Shown here piece by piece: positions 1 through 8,276 of a stretch of 64,000 nt of DNA (positions are counted from its first letter, which is position 1; every line of letters starts with the position of its first letter). The notes under the pieces are model-generated. The model made no database searches. It had not been told where the DNA came from and worked only from the letters and a program-made list of their open reading frames with translations. Both the position numbers and the translations under genes were made by a program. Origin of the DNA: Acuticoccus yangtzensis (GTDB lineage Bacteria; Pseudomonadota; Alphaproteobacteria; Rhizobiales; Amorphaceae); NCBI RefSeq assembly GCF_001927245.1, contig NZ_MJUX01000002.1, positions 582,118 to 646,117 on the forward strand, in the 5' to 3' direction.

Positions 1-301
1 TCTCTTCGAGGCCCGATTGGCCGGTGCGCCGGTCGAGCTCGGCCATCACGTCGTTCCAGGAGATGCCCTGCACGGCGAGAAGAACGGTGAGGTGGAAGAC
101 GACGTCGGCGGCCTCGGCGATCATCTCGTCCGGCGCGCGGCGCACGGCGGCGATGACCGCTTCCACCGCCTCCTCGCCGAACTTTTCGGCCACCTTGTCG
201 ATCCCCTTGGCGGCGAGCGTGTTGGTGTAGGAGGCGGCGCCACCCTCGGCCAGACGGGCGCGAACGATGGCTTCGAGGTCGTCGATGGAGAAGCTAGCCA
301 T
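1..301 (-). CDS. hisE: Phosphoribosyl-ATP pyrophosphatase, cut by the window edge
   Basis: HisE hydrolyses phosphoribosyl-ATP to phosphoribosyl-AMP, the second step of histidine synthesis in the cytoplasm. About 100 codons are visible on the minus strand, starting [10 protein letters not shown]. The family's GEEAVEA segment near residue 42 and the acidic DVVFHL helix near residue 66 are present; these acidic residues bind magnesium in this all-helical family. The usual length is about 105-110 residues, so only a few C-terminal codons are missing. The ATG at 299-301 overlaps the end of hisF by 8 bases, which suggests coupled translation as the last visible gene of the his cluster. Confidence 0.93.
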   Translation of the reverse strand, partial: MASFSIDDLEAIVRARLAEGGAASYTNTLAAKGIDKVAEKFGEEAVEAVIAAVRRAPDEMIAEAADVVFHLTVLLAVQGISWNDVMAELDRRTGQSGLEE

Positions 302-1088
302 TGACGTCTCCGAGGGCGTGGTGGGTGGGCGGCACGATGCGCATCGGCAGACCCGCGGCGGCCATGTGCGCCTTCGCCTCGCCGATGGTGAAGGTGCCGA
401 AGTGGAAGATCGACGCGGCCAGCACCGCCTCGGCGTGCCCCTCGGTGACCGCCTCGACGAGGTGGTCGAGCGTGCCCGCCCCGCCGGACGCGATGACGGG
501 GACCGGTACGGCGTCGGCGACGGCGCGGTTCAGGGCGTTGTCGAAGCCGGCCTTCGTGCCGTCCGAATCCATCGAGGTGAGGAGGATCTCGCCGGCGCCG
601 AGGTCGACCATCTTCACGGCGAACTCCACCGCGTCGACCCCGGTGGCGCGGCGGCCGCCGTGGGTGAAGATCTCCCAATGGCCGTCGACCCGCTTGGCGT
701 CGATGGCGACGACGATGCACTGGGCGCCGAACTTCTCCGCCGCGCGGCCGACGAAGGAGGGTTCGCGCACGGCGGCGGTGTTGATCGACACCTTGTCGGC
801 GCCCGCCAGCAGCAGGGCGCGGATGTCCGAGATCGTGCGCACGCCGCCGCCGACGGTGAGCGGCATGAAGCATTGCTCGGCGGTGCGGCTGACGACGTCG
901 AACAGGATGGAGCGTTCGTCCGACGAGGCGGTGATGTCGAGGAAGGTCAGCTCGTCGGCGCCTGCGGCGTCATAGGCCTTGGCGGCCTCGACGGGGTCGC
1001 CCGCGTCGACGAGGTCCTGGAACTTCACGCCTTTGACGACGCGGCCGCCGTGCACGTCGAGGCAGGGGATGATGCGTTTCTTCAGCAT
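294..1088 (-). CDS. hisF: Imidazole glycerol phosphate synthase, cyclase subunit
   Basis: HisF uses ammonia delivered by HisH to turn PRFAR into imidazole glycerol phosphate and AICAR. The protein is 264 residues and begins [12 protein letters not shown], with the catalytic Asp in the CLDV strand at the N-terminus and the second catalytic Asp in the [10 protein letters not shown] motif. The phosphate-binding VIASGGAG loop lies in the C-terminal half of the (beta/alpha)8 barrel. I chose the ATG at 1086-1088 because it matches the family start exactly; the frame is open upstream without support. It starts one base after the hisA stop and overlaps hisE. Confidence 0.96.
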   Translation of the reverse strand: MLKKRIIPCLDVHGGRVVKGVKFQDLVDAGDPVEAAKAYDAAGADELTFLDITASSDERSILFDVVSRTAEQCFMPLTVGGGVRTISDIRALLLAGADKVSINTAAVREPSFVGRAAEKFGAQCIVVAIDAKRVDGHWEIFTHGGRRATGVDAVEFAVKMVDLGAGEILLTSMDSDGTKAGFDNALNRAVADAVPVPVIASGGAGTLDHLVEAVTEGHAEAVLAASIFHFGTFTIGEAKAHMAAAGLPMRIVPPTHHALGDVNG

Positions 1089-1089
1089 C

Positions 1090-1821
1090 TCAGGCGGCCT
1101 GCGGCAGGACGGCGAGGGCGGCGGCGGGGTCGAGTCGCCCATCATAAAGGGCGCGGCCCATGATGGCGCCGTCGAGCTTCGCGGCGGCGGGCTCGGCGAG
1201 GCGGTTGATGTCCTCCATGCCGTTGAACCCGCCGGACGCGATGACGGGGGTGGAGACGGCTTCGGCGATCGACAGCGTTTCGGGGAGGTTGAGGCCGGTC
1301 AGCATGCCGTCGCGTCCGATGTCGGTGTGGACGATGGCGGCGACGCCCGCGTCCTCGTAGGCGAGCGCCAGGTCGCGCGCGGTGACGGTGGTGGCGTCGG
1401 CCCATCCGGCGACGGCGACCATACCGTCGCGCGCGTCGATCCCGACGACGATCCGGCCGGGGAAGAGGCGGCAGGCCTCCTTCACGAGTTCCGGCTCCTT
1501 GGCGGCGACGGTGCCGAGGATGACGCGGGAGACGCCGCGCTCCAGCCACGCCGCGATGGCGGCCAGCGAGCGGATGCCGCCGCCGAGCTGCACCGGAACG
1601 TCGGTCGCGGCGAGGATGGCGTCGACCGCCTCGGAATTGCGGCTGACCCCGGCGAAGGCGCCGTTGAGGTCGACCACGTGCAGGCGGGTGAAGCCGAGCA
1701 TTTGGAACCGCGCGGCCATGTCGCCGGGATCGTCGGAGAAGACGGTGGCGCGGTCCATCTCGCCTTGCTGGAGGCGGACGCATTGGCCGTCTTTGAGGTC
1801 GATGGCTGGATAAAGGATCAT
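1090..1821 (-). CDS. hisA: ProFAR isomerase (HisA)
   Basis: HisA performs the Amadori isomerisation of ProFAR to PRFAR, just before the HisHF step. The 243-residue protein begins [12 protein letters not shown], with the catalytic Asp in PAIDLKDG, and the second phosphate-binding half carries the VIASGGF loop. Length and the two half-barrel repeats fit the family. It lies between hisH and hisF in the same orientation, 22 bases after hisH and one base before hisF, which fits a single transcript. Confidence 0.96.
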   Translation of the reverse strand: MILYPAIDLKDGQCVRLQQGEMDRATVFSDDPGDMAARFQMLGFTRLHVVDLNGAFAGVSRNSEAVDAILAATDVPVQLGGGIRSLAAIAAWLERGVSRVILGTVAAKEPELVKEACRLFPGRIVVGIDARDGMVAVAGWADATTVTARDLALAYEDAGVAAIVHTDIGRDGMLTGLNLPETLSIAEAVSTPVIASGGFNGMEDINRLAEPAAAKLDGAIMGRALYDGRLDPAAALAVLPQAA

Positions 1822-1843
1822 AGGTCTGCCGCCGGCCCGCCGC

Positions 1844-2494
1844 TCACGGGCGCCATTTGAGGAAATTGGCGATCAAGGCGAGGCCGAATTCCTGACTCTT
1901 CTCGGGGTGGAACTGGGTGCCGACGATGTTGTCGCGCCCGACGATGGCGGCGATCGACCCGCCGTGTTCGCTGGTGGCGATGAGGTGGTCGGGGTCGGCC
2001 GGCGCCAGCGCGTAGGAGTGCACGAAATAGGCGTGGGCGCCGTCCGTGCCGGTGGGGATCCCCTCCAGCACAGGGTGCGGGCGGGCGACGTCGAGCGTGT
2101 TCCAGCCCATGTGCGGCACCTTCAGCGCCGGGTCCGTGGGCTCGATCACCTTCACGTCGCCGGGGATGAGGTTCAGCCCGGCGGTGACGGTATATTCCAG
2201 GCCGCGCGTCGCCATGAGCTGCATGCCGACGCACACGCCGAGGAGCGGTACGCCGCGGTCGGTTACGGCGTCGAGGATGGCTTCGACCATGCCGTGGGTG
2301 GCGGAGAGGCCCATCATGCAGTCGGCGAAGGCGCCGACGCCGGGCAGGATGATGTGGTCCGCCTTGGCGACGCGGGAGGGGTCGGCGGTGACGGTGACGG
2401 CGCTGCTCAGCCCGGCTTCGTGCGCGGCTCTGGCGACCGCCTTCTCGGCCGAGCGCAGATTGCCCGACCCATAATCGACGATGACGACGCTCAT
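1844..2494 (-). CDS. hisH: Imidazole glycerol phosphate synthase, glutaminase subunit
   Basis: HisH hydrolyses glutamine and channels ammonia into HisF. The 216-residue protein begins [13 protein letters not shown], the family's usual N-terminus. The class-I glutaminase nucleophile is in the GVCVGMQL elbow near residue 86, and the His-Glu pair is in TQFHPEKSQ near the C-terminus. I placed the start at 2492-2494 rather than at an upstream in-frame ATG because homologues begin at the VVIVDYG strand. The start overlaps the stop of the DUF2628 gene in an ATGA arrangement. Confidence 0.96.
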   Translation of the reverse strand: MSVVIVDYGSGNLRSAEKAVARAAHEAGLSSAVTVTADPSRVAKADHIILPGVGAFADCMMGLSATHGMVEAILDAVTDRGVPLLGVCVGMQLMATRGLEYTVTAGLNLIPGDVKVIEPTDPALKVPHMGWNTLDVARPHPVLEGIPTGTDGAHAYFVHSYALAPADPDHLIATSEHGGSIAAIVGRDNIVGTQFHPEKSQEFGLALIANFLKWRP

Positions 2495-2985
2495 TGGTCC
2501 TTCTCCGGCATGACGCCGATGACGGGGGCGCCCCACGGTCCGGCGCCGGATGCGCTGGCGGGGGCAGGGGGTGTGGCGAGCGGTGCGGGGGCCGCTTCGC
2601 CGATGGGGTCGATGACGGCGCCCTCACGCTCGGCGAAGTAGCGGCGTTCGGCTTCGGCGCGGGCGGAGGCGTGGACGATGGCGGTCATGTGCCAGCGGCG
2701 GCGCGACAGGCTCCAGCGTTTCAGCGCCCGCGCCTCGAACGCGAACCAGAGGGAGAGGAGGGCGTAGAAGACCACGGCGCCGGGGCTGCCGAGGAATGTC
2801 GCCGCGGCGCCGACCACGGCCGCCCAGACCGCGACGGCGAGGAGGGCGACCACCGGCATGCCGCGCAGCACCGCCCACAGCGGGCCGATGAGGAGCGCCC
2901 ACCACGCAAAGCGGTCCTCGACGAACACCGCGCGCACGGCGGGATCGTCAAATTCGGCGTTTTCCCAGACGGTCCAGACTGCCAT
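2491..2985 (-). CDS. DUF2628 small membrane protein in the his cluster
   Basis: A 164-residue protein beginning MAVWTVWENAEF, with the DUF2628 layout: a short cytoplasmic N-terminus, closely spaced hydrophobic helices at about residues 25-70, and an arginine-rich stretch with WSLSRRRW. The C-terminal 40 residues are Pro/Ala-rich. Biochemical function is unknown. It lies between hisB and hisH and overlaps hisH by 4 bases. DUF2628 genes are often found in this position in alphaproteobacterial his clusters, so the linkage looks conserved. No histidine-biosynthetic role can be read from the sequence. Confidence 0.85.
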   Translation of the reverse strand: MAVWTVWENAEFDDPAVRAVFVEDRFAWWALLIGPLWAVLRGMPVVALLAVAVWAAVVGAAATFLGSPGAVVFYALLSLWFAFEARALKRWSLSRRRWHMTAIVHASARAEAERRYFAEREGAVIDPIGEAAPAPLATPPAPASASGAGPWGAPVIGVMPEKDQ

Positions 2986-2996
2986 CGGCGACCCCG

Positions 2997-3599
2997 TTAC
3001 AATGCGCCCTTGGTGGACGGGATGGCCCCGCCCGGTGCCGTCACCGCGACCGCCGAGCCCAGCGCCCGCGCCACGCCCTTGAAGCAGGATTCGGCGATGT
3101 GGTGGTCGTTGTCGCCGTAGAGTGTCTCGATGTGCAGCGTCAGGCGCGCATTCATGGCGAGCGCGGTGAAGAATTCGCGCACGAGCTGCGTGTCGAATGT
3201 GCCGATCTTCGGCGTCTCGAACGCCGTGCGGAAGACGAGGAAGGGGCGGCCGGAAATGTCCAGCGCGACGCGCGTCAGCGTCCCGTCCATCGGCAGCAGG
3301 CAATCGGCATAGCGGGTGATGCCGGCCTTGGTGCCGAGCGCCTCCAACAGCGCCTGGCCGAGCGCGATGCCGACATCCTCGACGGTGTGGTGATCGTCGA
3401 TGTGGAGGTCGCCCTTGGCCTCGATGTCCATGGAAATACCCGAATGGCGGGCGAGCTGGTCCAGCATATGGTCGAAGAAGCCGATCCCGGTCGCAATCGT
3501 GCGCGCCCCGCCACCGTCGAGATCGACGCTGACGGAGATGGACGTTTCATTCGTGGTTCGCACCACACGGGCGTTTCGCGGCGGCAGCGGCTGTGTCAT
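2997..3599 (-). CDS. hisB: Imidazoleglycerol-phosphate dehydratase
   Basis: HisB dehydrates imidazole glycerol phosphate to imidazole acetol phosphate using a di-manganese centre. The 200-residue monofunctional form shows both family metal motifs, [12 protein letters not shown] near residue 41 and DDHHTVED near residue 69, plus the related DNDHHIAE near residue 163. There is no fused phosphatase domain, as is normal outside gamma-proteobacteria. It is the first gene of the minus-strand his cluster; the promoter should lie in the 134 bases shared with the divergent gene at 3734. Confidence 0.96.
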   Translation of the reverse strand: MTQPLPPRNARVVRTTNETSISVSVDLDGGGARTIATGIGFFDHMLDQLARHSGISMDIEAKGDLHIDDHHTVEDVGIALGQALLEALGTKAGITRYADCLLPMDGTLTRVALDISGRPFLVFRTAFETPKIGTFDTQLVREFFTALAMNARLTLHIETLYGDNDHHIAESCFKGVARALGSAVAVTAPGGAIPSTKGAL

Positions 3600-3733
3600 G
3601 GGACTGACTTCTAGAGCAAGGGCGCGACGAAAGTACAGCGACAGTGCAATGGCGCCTAAATTGGATGCCGTGTCGGCCTCAAAAGGGTGCGTGGTGACGC
3701 TGCGACGGCCGAGCCTGATCGAAGTGATGGACT

Positions 3734-4918
3734 ATGACACCGGATGATATTCTTGATCGCGTTCGCCAGGACACGCCGCGGAGTGTCCGTCTGTCGATCT
3801 TCGACGGCGCGCCATTCGAAGCGGACGAAGACCGGCTGACGATCAACGCGGCGCATCTGATCGATCCGTCCTTCCGCTCCCGCGCGATCGAGAGGATGAG
3901 CGCAAAGATCGGCGAGATGTGTGAGATCGACGTGTCCCCGTCGGGGCTCCTGCAGGACTTCAACGCCCGGCCGCTTCGTGGCGATCTCCACCTTGCCGTT
4001 CCGCTCCCCTTGATGATGCAGCAATTCGCCAACGGCGTTCCCTTTCCGCCGGGCCGGAATCTCACGCGCATCGACATGAAGGCCAGCCTTTCGGTGCGGA
4101 CGGGCAATGTCGAAGACAAGGCGCTGCTGGGGTGGCTGCGGGACCCCGAAGCGGCGGTCGATGCGGCCCTCGCCCTGCCGCGGGACGACACCGTGCTCGA
4201 GGTCAAGTCGCCTTGGTATGCCAGCCACCGCGTGGCGGACAATGCGTGTGAGATGAACCGGAATGCCGGTTTCTATAGTGCCGATCGGGATGTTCTCACG
4301 CCCTGGGCCACCCGTTATTTTCGCGCTGTGGGGACGGGTGCGGTCATCTCGCAGCGTCGTCGCGATGGGTGGCTGCCCGAAATCCTCGCCTACCATCAGG
4401 GGCAGATGCCGCCGGTTCGCCGCGCACCCGGCCGACGTGAATTCTATACGCTGGTCAACGAGGAGCGGCTCCTGTTCGTGACGCCGCTCGCGTCGATCGT
4501 CGACGACGCCTACCGGACCGGCGACATCTTCGACATTTGGAACGACGTCGTGCCGTATCGGTATGAGCTGGACACCGTTCAAGCGCACGTCAGCACCTAT
4601 CCCAACCGGCCACATTCGGATTGGCTCGACACGTTCGAGCGGTTATGCGCGGATGTCGACGCGGCGATTTCCCGCCGCCGGCCAACCATGTTCTTTGCGG
4701 CGTGTGGCTGTTACGGCCTGCCGATCTGCCTGCATGTCTGGGAGACGCACGGCATCGGCGCCACTTATCTCGGCAACAACATTCACATGTACTTCGGCGT
4801 CGTTCAGGGCGCGACGGAGAACGATTTCGTGCAGGCGCGGAAGCCGCAGCGGTGGCGCCGCGCCCGTTATGACGATGTGGCTGACATGGCTCGGATCGAC
4901 AAGGGTCGGTACGTCTGA
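3734..4918 (+). CDS. Unrecognised 394-aa protein, possible glycan-related
   Basis: I do not recognise this gene with confidence. The C-terminal 80 residues contain AACGCYGLPICLHVWETHG followed by a LGNNIHMYFGV segment. This resembles a motif of hypothetical proteins in surface-polysaccharide loci, where a Gly-rich A-YGLP-A-H turn precedes an LGG-Q--FG strand. The N-terminal 230 residues have no clear landmark and there is no signal peptide or membrane segment. It stands alone, divergent from hisB and upstream of pyrF. A nucleotide-sugar-dependent transferase-like role is a weak inference. Confidence 0.5.
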   Translation: MTPDDILDRVRQDTPRSVRLSIFDGAPFEADEDRLTINAAHLIDPSFRSRAIERMSAKIGEMCEIDVSPSGLLQDFNARPLRGDLHLAVPLPLMMQQFANGVPFPPGRNLTRIDMKASLSVRTGNVEDKALLGWLRDPEAAVDAALALPRDDTVLEVKSPWYASHRVADNACEMNRNAGFYSADRDVLTPWATRYFRAVGTGAVISQRRRDGWLPEILAYHQGQMPPVRRAPGRREFYTLVNEERLLFVTPLASIVDDAYRTGDIFDIWNDVVPYRYELDTVQAHVSTYPNRPHSDWLDTFERLCADVDAAISRRRPTMFFAACGCYGLPICLHVWETHGIGATYLGNNIHMYFGVVQGATENDFVQARKPQRWRRARYDDVADMARIDKGRYV

Positions 4919-4968
4919 CCGGCAGCGCGTGTACTGACGAGTCAACCAAGGTGAAGCTGAGGGATGCC

Positions 4969-5667
4969 ATGAAGTTCAACACCGCTGAAGACCGCCTCAT
5001 CCTGGCGCTGGACGTGACCAACCGGGCCGATGCCGAGCGGTTGGTGGAGGCGACGGACGGGATCGTCGGCGTCTACAAGGTCGGGCTGGAGTTCGCGATG
5101 GCGGGCGGGCTCGACTTCGCGGGGGAGCTGGCGCGGGCGGGCCGCAAGGTCTTCCTGGACATGAAGCTGCTCGACATTCCGAACACCGTGGCCGGGGCGA
5201 CGCGCACGGCCGGCGCGCTCGGCGTCACCTTCCTCACCGTCCACTCCTATCCGCAGGCGCTGCGGGCGGCGGTGTCGGCACGGCCGGAGGGCCTGTCGGT
5301 GGTCGCCGTCACTGTGCTGACCTCTCTTGGCGACACGGACGTGGCCGAGGCGGGCTACGGCATGGGCGTGACCGAGCTGGTGGAGAGCCGGATCGCGGCG
5401 GCGGCGGCCTCGGGCGCGGACGCGATCGTGTGCTCCCCCGGCGAAGCGGCGGCGGCGAGGCGCTCGGGCCTTCAGGTGATCACGCCGGGCGTGCGGCTGG
5501 CGTCGGACCCGGCGGGCGACCAGAAGCGGGTTGCGACGCCGCAGCAGGCGATCCTCTCCGGCGCGGACGCGATCGTCGTCGGCCGGCCGATCAACGCCGC
5601 GCCGGACCCGGCCGAGGCCGCGGCGCGCTACGTGGCGGCGATCCGCGAGGCGCTGGGGGCGCTCTAA
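4969..5667 (+). CDS. pyrF: Orotidine 5'-phosphate decarboxylase
   Basis: PyrF decarboxylates OMP to UMP, the last step of de novo UMP synthesis. The 232-residue protein shows LALDV at the N-terminus, the catalytic DMKLLDIPNT motif near residue 61 and the phosphate-binding IVVGRPI near the C-terminus. I chose the ATG at 4969 because a GAGG sequence lies about 7 bases upstream and homologues begin at the FNTAEDRLI region; an in-frame GTG at 4951 would add six residues. It appears to be transcribed alone. Confidence 0.95.
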   Translation: MKFNTAEDRLILALDVTNRADAERLVEATDGIVGVYKVGLEFAMAGGLDFAGELARAGRKVFLDMKLLDIPNTVAGATRTAGALGVTFLTVHSYPQALRAAVSARPEGLSVVAVTVLTSLGDTDVAEAGYGMGVTELVESRIAAAAASGADAIVCSPGEAAAARRSGLQVITPGVRLASDPAGDQKRVATPQQAILSGADAIVVGRPINAAPDPAEAAARYVAAIREALGAL

Positions 5668-5692
5668 GGCGCCATGCGGGCCTGAGAGAAAC

Positions 5693-5750
5693 ATTCAACC
5701 GAATGGTTGACAGTTGGCGGCGGCGTGTCGATATTCAACCTTATGGTTGA
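5693..5750. promoter_or_regulatory. Tandem palindromic operator of the ArsR-type regulator
   Basis: Two nearly identical 18-bp boxes lie 40 bp apart, at 5693-5710 and 5733-5750. Each contains the perfect inverted repeat TCAACC-N4-GGTTGA. The second box covers the proposed ATG of the regulator gene at 5743. This is directly visible. Binding by the adjacent ArsR-type protein, and therefore autorepression, is inferred from position and from the habits of the family. Confidence 0.7.
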
Positions 5751-6138
5751 ACAAGACGCGCCCCTCGATGCCGTGTTCCATGCGCTGGGTGACGCCACCC
5801 GGCGGCGGATGCTGCGCGAGCTGACCGAGGGCGAACGCACGGTGGGGGAGCTGGCCAAGCCCTTCGCCATCTCGCTGGCCGCCGCCTCCAAGCACATCAA
5901 GGCGTTGGAGCGGGCCGGGCTGGTGTCGCGGGAGGTGAGGGGGCGCACCCATGTGTGCCGCCTCGCCCCGGCGCCACTGCGCGACGCCCACGACTGGCTC
6001 GGCTTCTACGCGCGCTTCTGGTCAAGCCATCTCGATGTCCTCGAACGCATCCTGCGCGAGGAGGACGCCCGCAATGCCGACAGAACGGGCCGGGATGCGT
6101 CCGACGACGATCCGCCCGCATCAGGAGACGCACCATGA
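5743..6138 (+). CDS. ArsR-family winged-helix regulator
   Basis: A 131-residue regulator with a single winged helix: HALGDATRRRML near residue 14, the recognition-helix region ISLAAASKHIKALERAGL near residues 45-62, and a wing ending in GRTHVCRL. The metal-binding CxC motif of true arsenic and cadmium sensors is missing, so it belongs to the subgroup that accompanies SRPBCC proteins. The start at 5743 gives the usual N-terminus; a TTG further upstream would fall between the operators. It overlaps the next gene by 4 bases (ATGA). The operator over its own start suggests autorepression. Confidence 0.9.
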   Translation: MVEQDAPLDAVFHALGDATRRRMLRELTEGERTVGELAKPFAISLAAASKHIKALERAGLVSREVRGRTHVCRLAPAPLRDAHDWLGFYARFWSSHLDVLERILREEDARNADRTGRDASDDDPPASGDAP

Positions 6139-6683
6139 GCGAGAGAGACTCCTACGGCCGCCTCACCGCCGTCAACGAATTGACGATCGAGCACCTGCTG
6201 CCCGGCCCGATCGATAGGGTGTGGGCCTATCTGACGACGAGCGAGTTGCGGCGCCAGTGGCTGGCGCGGGGCGAGATGGAGCTGAAGGAGGGCGCGCCCT
6301 TTACGCTCACCTGGCGCAACGACGAGATCACCGCCGACCCCGGCACCCGGCCCGAGGGCGTGTCCGAGGAGCACAGCCTGGACAGCACCATCGTCGCCGT
6401 GGAGGCGCCGCACAGGCTGGTGTTCACCTGGGGCGATGGGGACGTGACCTTCCGCCTGGAGGAGCAGGGGCAGGACGTGCTTTTGACCGTGATCCACCGC
6501 AAGGTGACGACGCGCGGCATGCTCACCAGCGTCAGCGCCGGGTGGCATTCCCATCTCGACATCCTGGCCGAGAAGCTGCGGGGCGAAGAGCCCGGCTCCT
6601 TCTGGGACAAGTGGACTGCGCTGAAGGCCGAGTACGAGGCGCGCCTTCCCGCCGAAGCGCCGGCCGCGGACGCCGCGGAGTAG
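6135..6683 (+). CDS. SRPBCC (AHSA1-type) domain protein
   Basis: A 182-residue START/SRPBCC-fold protein. The N-terminus shows the typical IEHLLPGPIDRVWAYLTTSE strand-helix at about residues 15-34, and the C-terminal long helix with GWHSHLDILAEKL is characteristic of AHSA1-like members. These proteins form a hydrophobic cavity; a specific ligand cannot be read from the sequence. It overlaps the ArsR-type gene by 4 bases, the very common regulator/SRPBCC pair, so it is probably the main target of that repressor. Confidence 0.87.
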   Translation: MSERDSYGRLTAVNELTIEHLLPGPIDRVWAYLTTSELRRQWLARGEMELKEGAPFTLTWRNDEITADPGTRPEGVSEEHSLDSTIVAVEAPHRLVFTWGDGDVTFRLEEQGQDVLLTVIHRKVTTRGMLTSVSAGWHSHLDILAEKLRGEEPGSFWDKWTALKAEYEARLPAEAPAADAAE

Positions 6684-6693
6684 GCGCGGCGCT

Positions 6694-8259
6694 TCAGCTT
6701 CGGCGCAGCGCTTTCAGAACGTCGCGCACGCCCATGGCGCCGGACGCTTCGCAGACGATGGCGAAGATCGCCGCCGACGCGCCCACCACGATGAGGAGGG
6801 CGAGGGCGGCGGTCATCGTGTCGGAGGCGAAGAACCAGGCGTCGAGCCCCTGGGCGACGAGGGTCGCGACGATCATCAAGGCGAGGGCCGCGGCGAGGAA
6901 ACCGAGGGCGCGCCAGGCGAGCGTGGCATCGGCCCGGAAGTCGCCCCGCCGCACCAGGCCGACGAAGAGGCAGATGGCGTTGATCCACCCGGCCAGGCTG
7001 GTGGCGGCGGCGATGCCCACATGGGCGAGACCCTGCGGCGCGAGGAGCATCGCAAAGCCGATCGCCCCGCCGACATTCACAACCATGGAGACGCCGGCGA
7101 AAATCATCGGCGTCACCGTGTCCTCGCGGGCGAAATAGCTGGGCGAGAACACCTTGATGAGCACGAAGGCGGGAAGGCCGAAGCCGTAGGCCGAGAGGGC
7201 GGCTGCGGTCATCGCCGCGTCGTCGCGCTCATAGGCGCCGCGCTCGAACAGGGTGACGATGATTTCGAGCGGCACGACGATGAGCGCGGCGGCGGCGGGC
7301 AGCGTCAGCATCAGTGCGAATTCGAGCGCGCGGTTCTGCGTCCACAGCGCGCCGCCGACGTCGCCCTTGGCGAGACGGCGCGACAGGTCCGGCAGCAGCG
7401 CCACGCCGATGGCGATGCCGACGATGCCGAGCGGGAGCTGATAGAGCCGGTCGGCGTAGTAGAGGTGGGACACGGCGCCGGTCCAGAAGGAGGCGACGAT
7501 GGTGCCGGCGACGATGTTGATCTGCGTGATGCCGCCGGCCGCGACGCCGGGAATGCCCAGCAGCAGCAGCCGCTTCAGCCGCGGCGAGGGGCGCGGGCGG
7601 GAGAGTGTCAGCTTGACCCCCGCGCGCTTCACCGCCGCGTAGAGGGTGACGGCCTGGGCGATGCCGGCGATGAAGACGCCGACCGACAGCGCGAAGGCGG
7701 CGTCGGGCGGATCGAGGCCGAGGAACAGCGCCAGGGTCAACGTGCCGATGAGGACGACGTTGAGGAGGACCGGCGCGAAGGCCGCCATGGCGAACTTGTT
7801 CAGCGTGTTGAGGATGCCGGAGAAGAAGGCCACGAGCGACATCGCCGCCAGATAAGGCAGGCAGATGCGGGTGTAGAAGGTGGTGATGTCGATCGTCTCT
7901 TCGCCCGAGAAGCCCGGCGCCAGACCCCAGATGAGGAACGGCGTGAAGATCTCGGCGAGGATGGTGAAGGCGAGCAGCGTGACGATGAGCCACGAGAGGA
8001 CGGAGGAGGCGAAGATGTTGCCGCCCTCCTCGCCCTCTTCGTTCCGGGTGCGCGCGAAGAGCGGCACGAAGGCGGAGTTGAAGGCGCCTTCCGCGAACAG
8101 GCGGCGGAAGAGGTTGGGCAGCTTGAAGGCGACGAAGAAGGCGTCGGCCACCGGCCCCGCGCCCAAAGCCGCGGCGATGAGGATGTCCCGCCCGAACCCC
8201 AGAACGCGCGAGGCCATGGTGTAGCCGCCCACGGTCGCGAAATTTCTGAGGAGCTGCAT
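6694..8259 (-). CDS. murJ: Lipid II flippase MurJ (MviN)
   Basis: MurJ flips lipid II across the inner membrane for peptidoglycan synthesis. The 521-residue protein begins MQLLRNFATVGGYTMASRVLG, followed by GFGRDILIAAALGAG, both signatures of the family N-terminus. About 14 hydrophobic helices follow, with charged residues in the first helices as expected for the MOP superfamily. The frame stays open far upstream through glnD, but that part is not coding. It starts 17 bases after the glnD stop; the glnD-murJ order is common in alphaproteobacteria. Confidence 0.96.
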   Translation of the reverse strand: MQLLRNFATVGGYTMASRVLGFGRDILIAAALGAGPVADAFFVAFKLPNLFRRLFAEGAFNSAFVPLFARTRNEEGEEGGNIFASSVLSWLIVTLLAFTILAEIFTPFLIWGLAPGFSGEETIDITTFYTRICLPYLAAMSLVAFFSGILNTLNKFAMAAFAPVLLNVVLIGTLTLALFLGLDPPDAAFALSVGVFIAGIAQAVTLYAAVKRAGVKLTLSRPRPSPRLKRLLLLGIPGVAAGGITQINIVAGTIVASFWTGAVSHLYYADRLYQLPLGIVGIAIGVALLPDLSRRLAKGDVGGALWTQNRALEFALMLTLPAAAALIVVPLEIIVTLFERGAYERDDAAMTAAALSAYGFGLPAFVLIKVFSPSYFAREDTVTPMIFAGVSMVVNVGGAIGFAMLLAPQGLAHVGIAAATSLAGWINAICLFVGLVRRGDFRADATLAWRALGFLAAALALMIVATLVAQGLDAWFFASDTMTAALALLIVVGASAAIFAIVCEASGAMGVRDVLKALRRS

Positions 8260-8276
8260 GCGCGCGAAATCCGGGC

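Noticed and set aside
3656..4615. 319-codon minus-strand frame opposite the 394-aa gene
   Set aside because: Antisense shadow; the plus-strand frame is longer and contains the recognisable C-terminal motif.
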